This document shows, in pieces, positions 15,463 to 22,292 of a stretch of DNA of 39,128 bases. The notes beneath the pieces are model-generated. The model did not search any database and had not been told where the DNA came from. It worked only from the letters and a program-made list of their open reading frames with translations. The stretch lies in assembly GCA_021372245.1 (NCBI GenBank), contig JAJFUV010000145.1:1-39128 (forward strand). The letters are read 5' to 3'. This DNA is from Terriglobales bacterium. GTDB lineage: Bacteria; Acidobacteriota; Terriglobia; Bryobacterales; Bryobacteraceae. Position numbers and translations under genes: made by a program. The first letter of the stretch is position 1. The number at the start of each line of letters is the position of its first letter.

Positions 15463-16668
15463 GTGCCCTTTCCACCGATCGATGAACAGGTTTCCTACAT
15501 AAAGAAGGGCCTCGCCGAACTGATTCGCGAAGAGGATTTGCGGGAGAGATTGGCCGAATGCGCCAAGACCGGCCGTCCCTTGCGTGTAAAGGCAGGCTTC
15601 GACCCCACGGCCCCGGATTTGCACCTGGGCCACACCGTGCTGCTGCGCAAGATGAAGCACTTCCAGGATCTTGGCCACACGGCGATCTTCGTGATCGGAG
15701 CGGGCACCGCGCTGATCGGCGATCCCACCGGACGCAACGCGTCGCGCCCGCCCATGACCTTCGAGGAAGTCGAGCGCAACGCCGAGACGTACAAGGCGCA
15801 AGTGTTCAAAGTGCTGGACAAAGCCAGGACGGAGGTCCGCTTCAACAGCGACTGGCTCCTCAAGCTGGACTTCCAGGGCATGATCCGGCTGGCCGCTAAG
15901 TACACAGTGGCTCGCTTGCTGGAGCGCGACGACTTCGCCAAGCGCTTCAAGGAGAACACGCCGATCTCCGTTCACGAGTTGCTCTATCCGCTGGCGCAGG
16001 CCTACGATTCGGTTGCCTTGGAGTCGGATGTCGAACTAGGCGGTACGGATCAGAAGTTCAACCTCCTGGTGGGCCGCGAAATCCAGCGTGACTACGGCCA
16101 GAAGCCGCAGATCGTGGGCACCACGCCGTTGCTCGAAGGCTTGGACGGCGTGAACAAGATGTCGAAGTCGCTCGGCAACTACGTCGGCATTACCGAGCCG
16201 CCCGAGGAGATGTTCAAGAAGCTCATGAGCATCAGCGACGACCTGATGTTCCGCTACTACGAGCTACTTACTGACAAGAGCATGTCCGAGATCGCGCAGT
16301 TGCGTGCGCGGGTCGCTTCCGGCGGGCTGCATCCGATGGAAGCCAAGATGGACCTGGCGCGCCTGATCATTTCCGATTTCCATTCGAGTGCCGACGCCGC
16401 GCGCGCGGCCGAGGAGTTTACCCGCGTGGTTCGGCGCGGCGAGGATCCGGCCGAGATGCAGTCGTTCTCCATCGTGGGCGCCATGCGGCTGGACAAGCTT
16501 CTGGCGCACACTCGCCTGGCCGCCAGCGTCAGCGAGGCCGCGCGCAAAGTCAAGGAGGGCGCCGTCGAACTGAATCACGAACGGGCCTCCGCGCCGCAGC
16601 AGATGGTAACATCCGGTGAGCACACCTTGCGGCTCGGCAGGAAGTTCTGCCGGGTCATGGTGGCATAA
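15463..16668 (+). CDS. tyrS: Tyrosyl-tRNA synthetase
   Basis: A 401-residue class I aminoacyl-tRNA synthetase that charges tRNA-Tyr in the cytoplasm. The GTG at 15463 is chosen because the protein from there starts at the usual place ('PFPPIDEQVSYIKKG'); the open frame upstream runs back into the divergent gene. 'DLHLGHTVLL' (HIGH motif, 54-57), 'IGAGTALIGDPTGR', 'GGTDQKFNLLVGREIQ' and 'KMSKS' at 232-236 are all intact. An S4 RNA-binding domain occupies about 335-401 ('MRLDKLLAHTRLAASVSEAA'). It has the length and organisation of the TyrZ-like subgroup. The probable transcript is leaderless. folP follows after 4 bases. Confidence 0.96.
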   Translation: MPFPPIDEQVSYIKKGLAELIREEDLRERLAECAKTGRPLRVKAGFDPTAPDLHLGHTVLLRKMKHFQDLGHTAIFVIGAGTALIGDPTGRNASRPPMTFEEVERNAETYKAQVFKVLDKARTEVRFNSDWLLKLDFQGMIRLAAKYTVARLLERDDFAKRFKENTPISVHELLYPLAQAYDSVALESDVELGGTDQKFNLLVGREIQRDYGQKPQIVGTTPLLEGLDGVNKMSKSLGNYVGITEPPEEMFKKLMSISDDLMFRYYELLTDKSMSEIAQLRARVASGGLHPMEAKMDLARLIISDFHSSADAARAAEEFTRVVRRGEDPAEMQSFSIVGAMRLDKLLAHTRLAASVSEAARKVKEGAVELNHERASAPQQMVTSGEHTLRLGRKFCRVMVA

Positions 16669-16672
16669 ATCC

Positions 16673-17518
16673 ATGGCGAGAAAACGTTACGAATGGCGCC
16701 TCAAGGAGCGCAACCTGCAGTTGGGGGACCGCACGCTGCTGGTGGCCATCCTCAACGTCACCCCGGATTCGTTCTCCGACGGCGGCCTCTATCTCGATCC
16801 GGACCGCGCCTTCGCGCGCGCCGTCGAACTCGAGGAGCAGGGAGCGGATTTGATCGACCTGGGTGGCGAATCGACCCGGCCCGACTCACCGCGCGTCAGC
16901 GAAGCTGAGGAACTGCGCCGCCTGGTGCCCGTGCTTAAACGGCTGCGGGGAAAGCTCGGCATCCCGGTCTCGGTGGATACGTACAAGTCCGGAGTAGCTG
17001 AAAAGGTCCTGCAGTTGGGAGCCGAGATCATCAACGATCCCACCGGCCTGACCTATGATCCACAAGTGGCGAAGGTGGTTGCCAACCACAACGCCGGTCT
17101 GATCCTCAACCACATGCGCGGCGCTCCGGAAACCTGGGCCAAACTGCCGCCGCTGCCCGACGTTATGGGAACCATCGTGAACGAGTGCGAAGCCGCGGTG
17201 CACCGCGTGACCCGTTCGGGCGTGGAGCACGCGCGTATCGTGCTGGACCCGGGCCTGGGCTTCGGCAAGCGCAAAGAGCAGAACGCAGAGGTTGTGGCGC
17301 GCCTGGACATGTTCATTCGTCTGAACCTGCCGGTGCTGGTAGGCCCTTCGCGCAAGCACTTCCTGGCCCAACCGACCGCGGAGGAGACAGAGTATGCCAC
17401 CGCCGCGGCCGTCACCGCCGCGATTCTGCGCGGTGCACACCTGGTCCGCGTTCACAACGTGAAAATGATGGCCGCCGCCGTGCGCCTGGCCGACAGTGTC
17501 GTGAAGTTTATGGCGTAA
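16673..17518 (+). CDS. folP: Dihydropteroate synthase
   Basis: A 281-residue TIM-barrel enzyme that joins 4-aminobenzoate to hydroxymethyl-dihydropterin diphosphate in folate synthesis, the target of sulfonamides. The pterin-site signature 'ILNVTPDSFSDGG' is near 23-35, the phosphate loop 'DLGGESTRPDSPRVSE' near 60, 'VSVDTYKSG' near 100, 'IINDPTG' near 120, 'LDPGLGFGKRKEQN' near 190, 'VGPSRKHFL' near 223 and 'RVHNVKMM' at the end. The ATG at 16673 is 4 bases after tyrS and gives a normal N-terminus; the frame is open 19 codons further back inside tyrS. The pair is probably co-transcribed. Confidence 0.95.
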   Translation: MARKRYEWRLKERNLQLGDRTLLVAILNVTPDSFSDGGLYLDPDRAFARAVELEEQGADLIDLGGESTRPDSPRVSEAEELRRLVPVLKRLRGKLGIPVSVDTYKSGVAEKVLQLGAEIINDPTGLTYDPQVAKVVANHNAGLILNHMRGAPETWAKLPPLPDVMGTIVNECEAAVHRVTRSGVEHARIVLDPGLGFGKRKEQNAEVVARLDMFIRLNLPVLVGPSRKHFLAQPTAEETEYATAAAVTAAILRGAHLVRVHNVKMMAAAVRLADSVVKFMA

Positions 17519-17554
17519 TTGGCAGGTAAGGCTGCCCTACTCGAAAATTTCCTC

Positions 17555-17584
17555 TTGACAATACTCTGACAATTAGAGTACTGT
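17555..17584 (+). promoter_or_regulatory. Candidate promoter with overlapping palindrome (TACTCT-N7-AGAGTA)
   Basis: A perfect -35 box TTGACA at 17555-17560 is followed after 18 bases by TACTGT at 17579-17584 as a modest -10. The spacer contains the inverted repeat TACTCTGACAATTAGAGTA (17562-17580), 6-bp perfect arms around a 7-base centre. This is the classic layout of a repressible promoter. The wHTH regulator encoded at 18243 is the natural candidate to bind it; that link is inferred. Confidence 0.55.
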
Positions 17585-17632
17585 TGTTATTAGATTATAG
17601 CGGTGGACGCCGCCATGATCTGGAGACCACCC

Positions 17633-18256
17633 ATGCGATCAGACGATCTCGAACGAGTCAAACAGGATCTCGCCACGATGAAGCTCACGCTCGCCCCTGG
17701 GCTTCCGTTCCGCCCCAAGACCATACGCTTCGCGCTGGCCATCGCCGCCGGGGGAGCGCTGACCCTACTCTGGACGCTCCTACCCTATCCTCTGGCTCAT
17801 CCTTGGAGCACTCTGGTCCCGCTGGCGTTGGGACTGCTGCCATTGATCGCAACAATGGCGCACTTCATCCTCACTTACCGGCCCGAGGAGATTCAAGTGA
17901 GTTCTGCCGAAATGCGGCGCGCGCACATGAATTACGCTCCGTACGTGGTGGCGCTGCTCGCCATCCCTTTTCTGGTGGTGGCGACGCGGAGCGGATGGGT
18001 TCCCCACTCCTTCATTTCCCCTGCGTTTCTATTCATCTTCGGAGCGTCGGTTACGGCGGTCGCCCTGACCGAACCGAAGCAGCGGTACCTGCTGGGGCTT
18101 TCCCTGCCGATGCTTGCCGGCGCAATTGCGGCGCTGGTCTTCAGCTTGCCGCTGGCTGTAACCTTCGGCTTCACGATGCTCATGGGCGGCGCGATTTCGG
18201 CGTTCTGCATGAAGCTGCAACTACGCCGCCAGGAAACCGCGCATGCCGCCCATTGA
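17633..18256 (+). CDS. Membrane protein of unknown function, co-transcribed with a wHTH regulator
   Basis: The ATG at 17633 follows GGAG at 7 bases and gives 207 residues; a GTG at 17603 in frame is the longer alternative. After a charged N-terminus ('RSDDLERVKQDLATMK') there are about six hydrophobic segments arranged in pairs ('ALAIAAGGALTLLWTLLPYP', 'LVPLALGLLPLIATMAHFIL', 'YVVALLAIPFLVVA', 'AFLFIFGASVTAVAL', 'LLGLSLPMLAGAIAALVFSL', 'FGFTMLMGGAISAFCM'). No known family is recognised. The 3' end overlaps the regulator gene by 14 bases, a common arrangement for small membrane proteins controlled by PadR/MarR-like repressors. Confidence 0.78.
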   Translation: MRSDDLERVKQDLATMKLTLAPGLPFRPKTIRFALAIAAGGALTLLWTLLPYPLAHPWSTLVPLALGLLPLIATMAHFILTYRPEEIQVSSAEMRRAHMNYAPYVVALLAIPFLVVATRSGWVPHSFISPAFLFIFGASVTAVALTEPKQRYLLGLSLPMLAGAIAALVFSLPLAVTFGFTMLMGGAISAFCMKLQLRRQETAHAAH

Positions 18257-18554
18257 TTTCAACGGACTCGATACAGCGGTCCACGGCCCGCTGCGTCTGG
18301 GCGTGTTGAGCGCCCTGAGAATCCACGGCGCGTTGGACTTCACCACTCTGAAAAAGCGTCTGGAAGCGACCGACGGCGCCTTGGGAATGCACCTGCATAA
18401 GCTCGAAGAGACTGGCTACATCACTTGCAAGAAGGCCTTTGTCCAAGAACGGCCGAAATCCACATACCGTATCACCGCGCGAGGAAAGCAGGCCCTCGAA
18501 CAATACCTGGAAGCCATGCAGCGTCTCATCGACGCCATCGAAGTCGCCGAGTAG
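18243..18554 (+). CDS. Winged-helix transcriptional regulator (HTH_34, MarR/PadR-like)
   Basis: A 103-residue single-domain regulator. 'PLRLGVLSALRIHGALDFTT' begins the helix-turn-helix, 'LKKRLEATDGALGMHLHKLE' contains the recognition helix, and 'GYITCKKAFVQERPKSTYRI' is the wing, with 'TARGKQALEQYLEAMQRLI' as the dimerisation helix. This matches the short ArsR/MarR-like HTH_34 family. The ATG follows AGGA at 8 bases and overlaps the membrane-protein gene. It probably represses its own operon through the palindrome at 17562-17580. No effector-binding domain is present. Confidence 0.9.
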   Translation: MPPIDFNGLDTAVHGPLRLGVLSALRIHGALDFTTLKKRLEATDGALGMHLHKLEETGYITCKKAFVQERPKSTYRITARGKQALEQYLEAMQRLIDAIEVAE

Positions 18555-18591
18555 TGGTCGCGCGCAACGAAGATTTTCCTTAGCGCCGCTC

Positions 18592-18616
18592 TACAGTATG
18601 CAGCATACATACAGTA
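18592..18616 (+). promoter_or_regulatory. Candidate operator/promoter of the GntR gene
   Basis: The perfect palindrome GTATGC-A-GCATAC spans 18596-18608. It is flanked by two direct copies of TACAGTA (18592-18598 and 18610-18616), 18 bases apart, both of which could serve as -10 boxes (TACAGT). The block ends 16 bases before the GntR ATG. YtrA-type GntR regulators commonly bind such palindromes in their own promoters, so autoregulation is likely. Confidence 0.55.
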
Positions 18617-18632
18617 GACAGTCGAGACGCAA

Positions 18633-19016
18633 ATGTTCCTCACCGTCGATGCCAATGACAAACGGCCGCTCTACCAGCAAATCGTCGATGGCGTGAAGGC
18701 TTTGATCGCCGGCGGCACGCTGCGCGAAGGCATGACGCTGCCCAGCGTCCGGCAGGTGGCCGGCGACCTGCGTGTCAACCTCAACACCATCGCCGTGGCG
18801 TATCGCCAACTCCAGGAAGAGGGCTTTCTCACCGTGCGGCATGGCGCCGGCGCGGTGATCGCTTCGCGGCGCGCGCGCGGAATCGGAGAAGAAGAGCTTC
18901 GCAAGCCCTTGCGCACGGTGCTGACCCAGTTGATTCTGGCAGGGCGTGGCGACAAGGAGATACTCGCCACCGTCCGAGAGGAACTCGAGTCCCTACATCG
19001 CAAAAGAGCCGCCTGA
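18633..19016 (+). CDS. GntR-family transcriptional regulator, YtrA subfamily
   Basis: A 127-residue regulator with 'DANDKRPLYQQIVDGVKALI', 'GTLREGMTLPSVRQVAGDLR', 'VNLNTIAVAYRQLQEEGFL' and 'TVRHGAGAVIA': a complete GntR winged helix in the first 75 residues. The remaining 50 residues form a short helical C-terminal region ('LTQLILAGRGDKEILATVRE'), diagnostic of the YtrA subfamily, whose members lack a large effector domain and usually control neighbouring transporter or membrane-protein genes. Its stop overlaps the ATG of the next gene by one base, consistent with that role. Confidence 0.92.
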   Translation: MFLTVDANDKRPLYQQIVDGVKALIAGGTLREGMTLPSVRQVAGDLRVNLNTIAVAYRQLQEEGFLTVRHGAGAVIASRRARGIGEEELRKPLRTVLTQLILAGRGDKEILATVREELESLHRKRAA

Positions 19017-19621
19017 TGAGTGCGCATGATGGCAACTTGTTAATACTGTTCATCACTGTTCTGCTGGTTTCGTTCCGCATCTATTACTTGGTTCACAAGC
19101 TCTGGAACTTGCCGCTCGACCACGGGCCCCGCTTCTTTTTGAGTACGGAGGTGGGCGAGGGCTTCTATGAAGGCCCGGGTGCCCGAAGGCTGAAGCGATA
19201 TCGCGCTATCATCCTGACCGAGCACCTGATCGAAGCCGCGATCGTCGCCATCATTCTCGGGTCACCTCGCTTGGATTTGATACCGATGTGGGCCGGAGGC
19301 AGCGCCATCGCGCTCGTAACCATGCTGAGCGGCCTTACGATCTGGACGCGGCGCAGAAAGGGCATCGGCGCGAGCGCGCGATCGAAAGTGGCCGTGGCGC
19401 TCAAATTGCGCCGTCTCGGCGACTATGTGTCGTGGCACGAGGAAACGCTGGCCGTGGCAATCATGGCGCTAAGCTGGATCGCGCTCGCCACCAACGGCAA
19501 CTCCCACACGCAGGGGAAGGGCCCCATGCTCAGCCTACGTGCCACAAGACATGCAGATCTACATCCGAGATGTCAGCGGATCGCAAAGTTACATCCAAGA
19601 CGACGTTGGATTTACGATTGA
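19016..19621 (+). CDS. Membrane protein next to GntR gene, probably with an altered C-terminus
   Basis: A 201-residue frame starting at an ATG that overlaps the GntR stop (TGATG). The first 160 residues look genuine: 'LLILFITVLLVSFRIYYLV', 'ILTEHLIEAAIVAIILG', 'PMWAGGSAIALVTMLSGLTI' and 'EETLAVAIMALSWIALATN' are four membrane segments. After about residue 162 the sequence becomes 'SHTQGKGPMLSLRATRHADL' and a run of Arg, His and Pro, not like a membrane-protein tail. The change coincides with the start of lower-GC DNA carrying another frame (19551-19682). The original end was probably lost by a deletion or insertion near 19500-19540. Family not recognised. Confidence 0.62.
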   Translation: MSAHDGNLLILFITVLLVSFRIYYLVHKLWNLPLDHGPRFFLSTEVGEGFYEGPGARRLKRYRAIILTEHLIEAAIVAIILGSPRLDLIPMWAGGSAIALVTMLSGLTIWTRRRKGIGASARSKVAVALKLRRLGDYVSWHEETLAVAIMALSWIALATNGNSHTQGKGPMLSLRATRHADLHPRCQRIAKLHPRRRWIYD

Positions 19622-19682
19622 CTTCGCTACGGTATACTCGCACAAGGCGGGGCAGTCGCAGGTTACGGTCTATTGGCCTTAG
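19551..19682 (+). pseudogene. Probable C-terminal fragment of a lost gene
   Basis: A frame ending at TAG 19680-19682 encodes 'MQIYIRDVSGSQSYIQDDVG', then 'FTIDFATVYSHKAGQSQVTVYWP'. The amino-acid mix looks like the last strands of a beta-rich protein rather than a shadow frame. The frame is open back to about 19473, but upstream it reads as Arg/Pro-rich noise in the coding space of the preceding gene. No ribosome binding site is seen before the ATG. It may be a remnant of a gene disrupted when this low-GC segment formed; a functional 43-residue peptide cannot be excluded. Confidence 0.4.
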
Positions 19683-19716
19683 ACAACCAAGTACAGAAGA
19701 CAATGAGGATCCGAGC

Positions 19717-20610
19717 ATGAAAGACCTACCGCTAATAAGGGCGATTCTAGTTTGCTGCGTCTGCGCGATGCTGACTCACGGCGCTTTGTGTGGCCAGATG
19801 AAGGCCACAAGTCTGATAGCAAGAGATCCGCGTCCTCTTGCGGAAATGGCAAGTCAACTCGAGCGACTGTCTGGAGTCCCCATTAATTTTGAAGACGCTC
19901 GATACGAGAACGCATCCGATGTGGAAGATGTTACTGAGTCGGTCGTGAAACCGGAGCATCGAGCATTGAACAAAACTGGCTCGCCGTTTCGAGTGCTGAT
20001 TCCTCGCGGCGGCGAGCTCAGTTTGTCCCTCGAAGTCGATGCTGTTACGGACAGGCTAGCGGACCCCTACGCCGCTCTCGTGAGTGCGCTCAATGCGCAC
20101 AAGGTGAATGGATTCCCTGGCCTGTATGTGGTCAATCGCGACAATGGAGCTTTCACCATCTCGCCCGAAGAGGTGCGCGGAACCGGAGGTTCCATGATTC
20201 CTGTCAAATCGATACTTGAAACCTCCGTCACCTTCGCACCCGTCCCGCGAACCGCCGCCGACACGCTAAGACTGGTCCTCGACGACGTCTCAAGGACATC
20301 CGGATTCCGAATTGACGTTGGAATGATACCTCTGAACGGATTCATCTCGCGAACGGTTGCGCTCGGTGCCCAGGGCGAATCTGCAAGAAACGTCCTCGCT
20401 CGGTTATTCGCGGATGTTGCATCCACCAAGACGCCAATTGGCGAACCTGTGACGGTCCTTTCCTATCGATTGCTCTTCGATCCCGGTCTCAGATCTTACG
20501 CATTCAACATCCATGTCGTCCGCCCGTTCACACAAACTGTTGTGGCGGCCCCTGCCACGCGCTCACGTACAACCGCGGACCGGTTCTTCACACCAACAGT
20601 GAAGCACTAA
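19717..20610 (+). CDS. Secreted protein of a family common in Acidobacteria, function unknown
   Basis: A 297-residue protein from the ATG at 19717, preceded by GAGGA at 7 bases; the frame is open much further upstream but that part has no coding character. It has a signal peptide ('LIRAILVCCVCAMLTHGALC'). The start of the mature part, 'RDPRPLAEMASQLERLSGVP' then 'INFEDARYEN', 'DVEDVTESV', is a pattern I associate with uncharacterised acidobacterial proteins with an STN/secretin-like helix-strand unit. 'DTLRLVLDDVSRTSGFRIDV' later resembles a second such unit. GC is about 50-58 percent on sampled lines versus about 63 in the neighbouring genes, suggesting transfer or relaxed composition. Confidence 0.75.
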   Translation: MKDLPLIRAILVCCVCAMLTHGALCGQMKATSLIARDPRPLAEMASQLERLSGVPINFEDARYENASDVEDVTESVVKPEHRALNKTGSPFRVLIPRGGELSLSLEVDAVTDRLADPYAALVSALNAHKVNGFPGLYVVNRDNGAFTISPEEVRGTGGSMIPVKSILETSVTFAPVPRTAADTLRLVLDDVSRTSGFRIDVGMIPLNGFISRTVALGAQGESARNVLARLFADVASTKTPIGEPVTVLSYRLLFDPGLRSYAFNIHVVRPFTQTVVAAPATRSRTTADRFFTPTVKH

Positions 20611-20618
20611 CGCGGGAT

Positions 20619-20647
20619 GGCGGGTCTCCGGACCATGGAGACCCGCC
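20619..20647. terminator. Perfect 11-bp hairpin between convergent genes
   Basis: GGCGGGTCTCC, loop GGACCAT, GGAGACCCGCC. It begins 8 bases after the stop of the plus-strand gene and ends 5 bases before the stop of araB on the minus strand. The position suits a bidirectional transcription end, but neither side has a U-run, so it may act as an mRNA 3'-end stabiliser instead. Confidence 0.55.
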
Positions 20648-20652
20648 CCGAT

Positions 20653-22263
20653 CTACCCCTTCAGCGCCTTTAACCGCTTCATGGCGTCGTTGGCGCCGCG
20701 GCCGAAGTAGTCGTGCAGGGTGATGTATTCGGCGTACAGCTTTTCGTACACCTCGTGCGCTCCCGCGTTCGGCTTGTAGCAGAGGTCTTGCAGCCCTGCC
20801 ATCTTTGAAGCCGCCTCGGCGATGTCCTTGTAGACGCCTGCCGCCACCGCGCCGTGCATCGCCGCGCCGAGGCCCGAAGCCTGCAGCGACTTCGGCAGAT
20901 GGATGGCGCGATTGGTTACGTCGGCGAAGATCTGCATCACCAGCGGGCTCTTCTGAGGCAGGCCGCCGCAGGCCACCAGTTGATCGATGGGCACGCCTTT
21001 CTTCTCGAACGCCTTGATCACCGTGTAGGTACCGAACGCCGTGGCTTCGATCAACGCGCGGTAGATTTCCTCCGGCTGCGTGCCGAGCGTCATGCCCAGG
21101 ATCAGCCCCGTCAGGTCCGCGTCCATCAGCACGGAGCGGTTTCCGTTCCACCAGTCGAGCGCCACCAAACCGCTTTGTCCGGGCTGAAGCTGAGCTGCCT
21201 TGGCGGTGACTTCATCGGGATTCGCGCCAAAGGCGCGGAAGAACCATGCGTAAATGTCGCCCACGGCTGCCTGTCCGGCTTCGTAACCCCAGAAGCCCGG
21301 CACGATGCCGTCTTCCACCACGCCGGCCACGCCTTCGACGAAATGCTTCTCGTTCGCCATCAGCATGTGGCAGAGCGACGTGCCCATAATCATGCACAGC
21401 ACGCCGGGCTTCACCACGCCGCAGGCCGGCACGGCCACGTGCGCGTCGATGTTGCCAACAGCGACGGGCGTTCCGGCGTTCAGCCCCGTGAGCGCGGCCA
21501 TCTGCGGTGTGAGTCCGCCGGCCTTCGAGCCGAGCAGGTAGAACTCAGTGGACAGCTTCCCGGCGACGACGTTTTCCAGGCGCGGGTCGAGCGCGGCGAA
21601 GAACTCCTTCGACGGATAGCCGACGCCCTTGGTCCACATATCCTTGTAGCCGGCCGTGCATTCGTTCGGGCGCAGTTCGCCGGTCATCTGCCAGACGATC
21701 CAGTCAGCCGCTTCGACGATGCGCTCGGCCGCCGCGTAGATTTCCGGCGCTTCGTCCACGATCTGCAGCACCTTCGAGAAGAACCACTCCGACGAGTAGC
21801 GGCCGTTGTACATGCGCATGACTGGCTCGTTGCGCGCCGCGCCGATTTCGTTGATGCGCACGGCTTCCGGCTGTGCCGCGTGATGCTTCCAGAGCTTCAC
21901 CCAGGCGTGCGGATTGGAGGCGTACTGCGGCAGGGTGGCCAGCGGCGTGCCGTCGCGAAGCGTGGGCAGTATGGTGCAGGCGGTGAAGTCCGTGCCGATG
22001 CCGAGTACCTGCCCGGCCGTGATGCCGGCTTCTCGCATCACCTTGGGAACGCCTTCCTTCAGCACGGTGATGTAGTCGCGCGGATCCTGCAACGCCCAGT
22101 CGTGACCCAGCGGCGTGCCGCAAGGCAACTGGCGGTCCATGACGCCGTTCGGGTAAGGAACCACCGACCAAGCGATCTCCTCGCCGTCGGCCACGCGCAC
22201 GAGCATCACGCGCCCGCTCTCAGTGCCGAAATCAATCCCGATGACGTAGTTGTCCTTCACCAT
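20653..22263 (-). CDS. araB: Ribulokinase
   Basis: A 536-residue FGGY-family sugar kinase of ribulokinase type, which phosphorylates L-ribulose (or another ketopentose) using ATP in the cytoplasm. Landmarks: 'YVIGIDFGTESGRVMLV' (ATP phosphate loop), 'GIGTDFTACTILP', 'NPHAWVKLWKHHAAQPEA', 'SSEWFFSKVLQI', 'EAADWIVWQMTGEL', 'NECTAGYKDMW', 'VGNIDAHVAVP', 'CMIMGTSLCHML', 'GFWGYEAGQAAVGD', and the FGGY signature region 'IEATAFGTYTVI' with 'ACGGLPQKSPLVMQIFADV'. AGGAG lies just before the ATG. araA and araD are absent here. It lies 29 bases after the TIM-barrel gene and may share its transcript. Confidence 0.94.
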   Translation of the reverse strand: MVKDNYVIGIDFGTESGRVMLVRVADGEEIAWSVVPYPNGVMDRQLPCGTPLGHDWALQDPRDYITVLKEGVPKVMREAGITAGQVLGIGTDFTACTILPTLRDGTPLATLPQYASNPHAWVKLWKHHAAQPEAVRINEIGAARNEPVMRMYNGRYSSEWFFSKVLQIVDEAPEIYAAAERIVEAADWIVWQMTGELRPNECTAGYKDMWTKGVGYPSKEFFAALDPRLENVVAGKLSTEFYLLGSKAGGLTPQMAALTGLNAGTPVAVGNIDAHVAVPACGVVKPGVLCMIMGTSLCHMLMANEKHFVEGVAGVVEDGIVPGFWGYEAGQAAVGDIYAWFFRAFGANPDEVTAKAAQLQPGQSGLVALDWWNGNRSVLMDADLTGLILGMTLGTQPEEIYRALIEATAFGTYTVIKAFEKKGVPIDQLVACGGLPQKSPLVMQIFADVTNRAIHLPKSLQASGLGAAMHGAVAAGVYKDIAEAASKMAGLQDLCYKPNAGAHEVYEKLYAEYITLHDYFGRGANDAMKRLKALKG

Positions 22264-22292
22264 AGGCTCCTATTCTATTCGAGTCGAATTGC

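Noticed and set aside
15461..15463. ATG one step before the tyrS GTG
   Set aside because: It is out of frame with the synthetase; the GTG at 15463 gives the correct N-terminus.
17521..17536. Small inverted repeat GGCAG...CTGCC after folP as a terminator
   Set aside because: Only 5 bp of stem and no U-run; too weak to call.
19288..19716. Upstream extension of the secreted protein gene at 19717
   Set aside because: The frame is open, but the ATG at 19717 has a ribosome site and a signal peptide, while the upstream part is Arg-rich noise.
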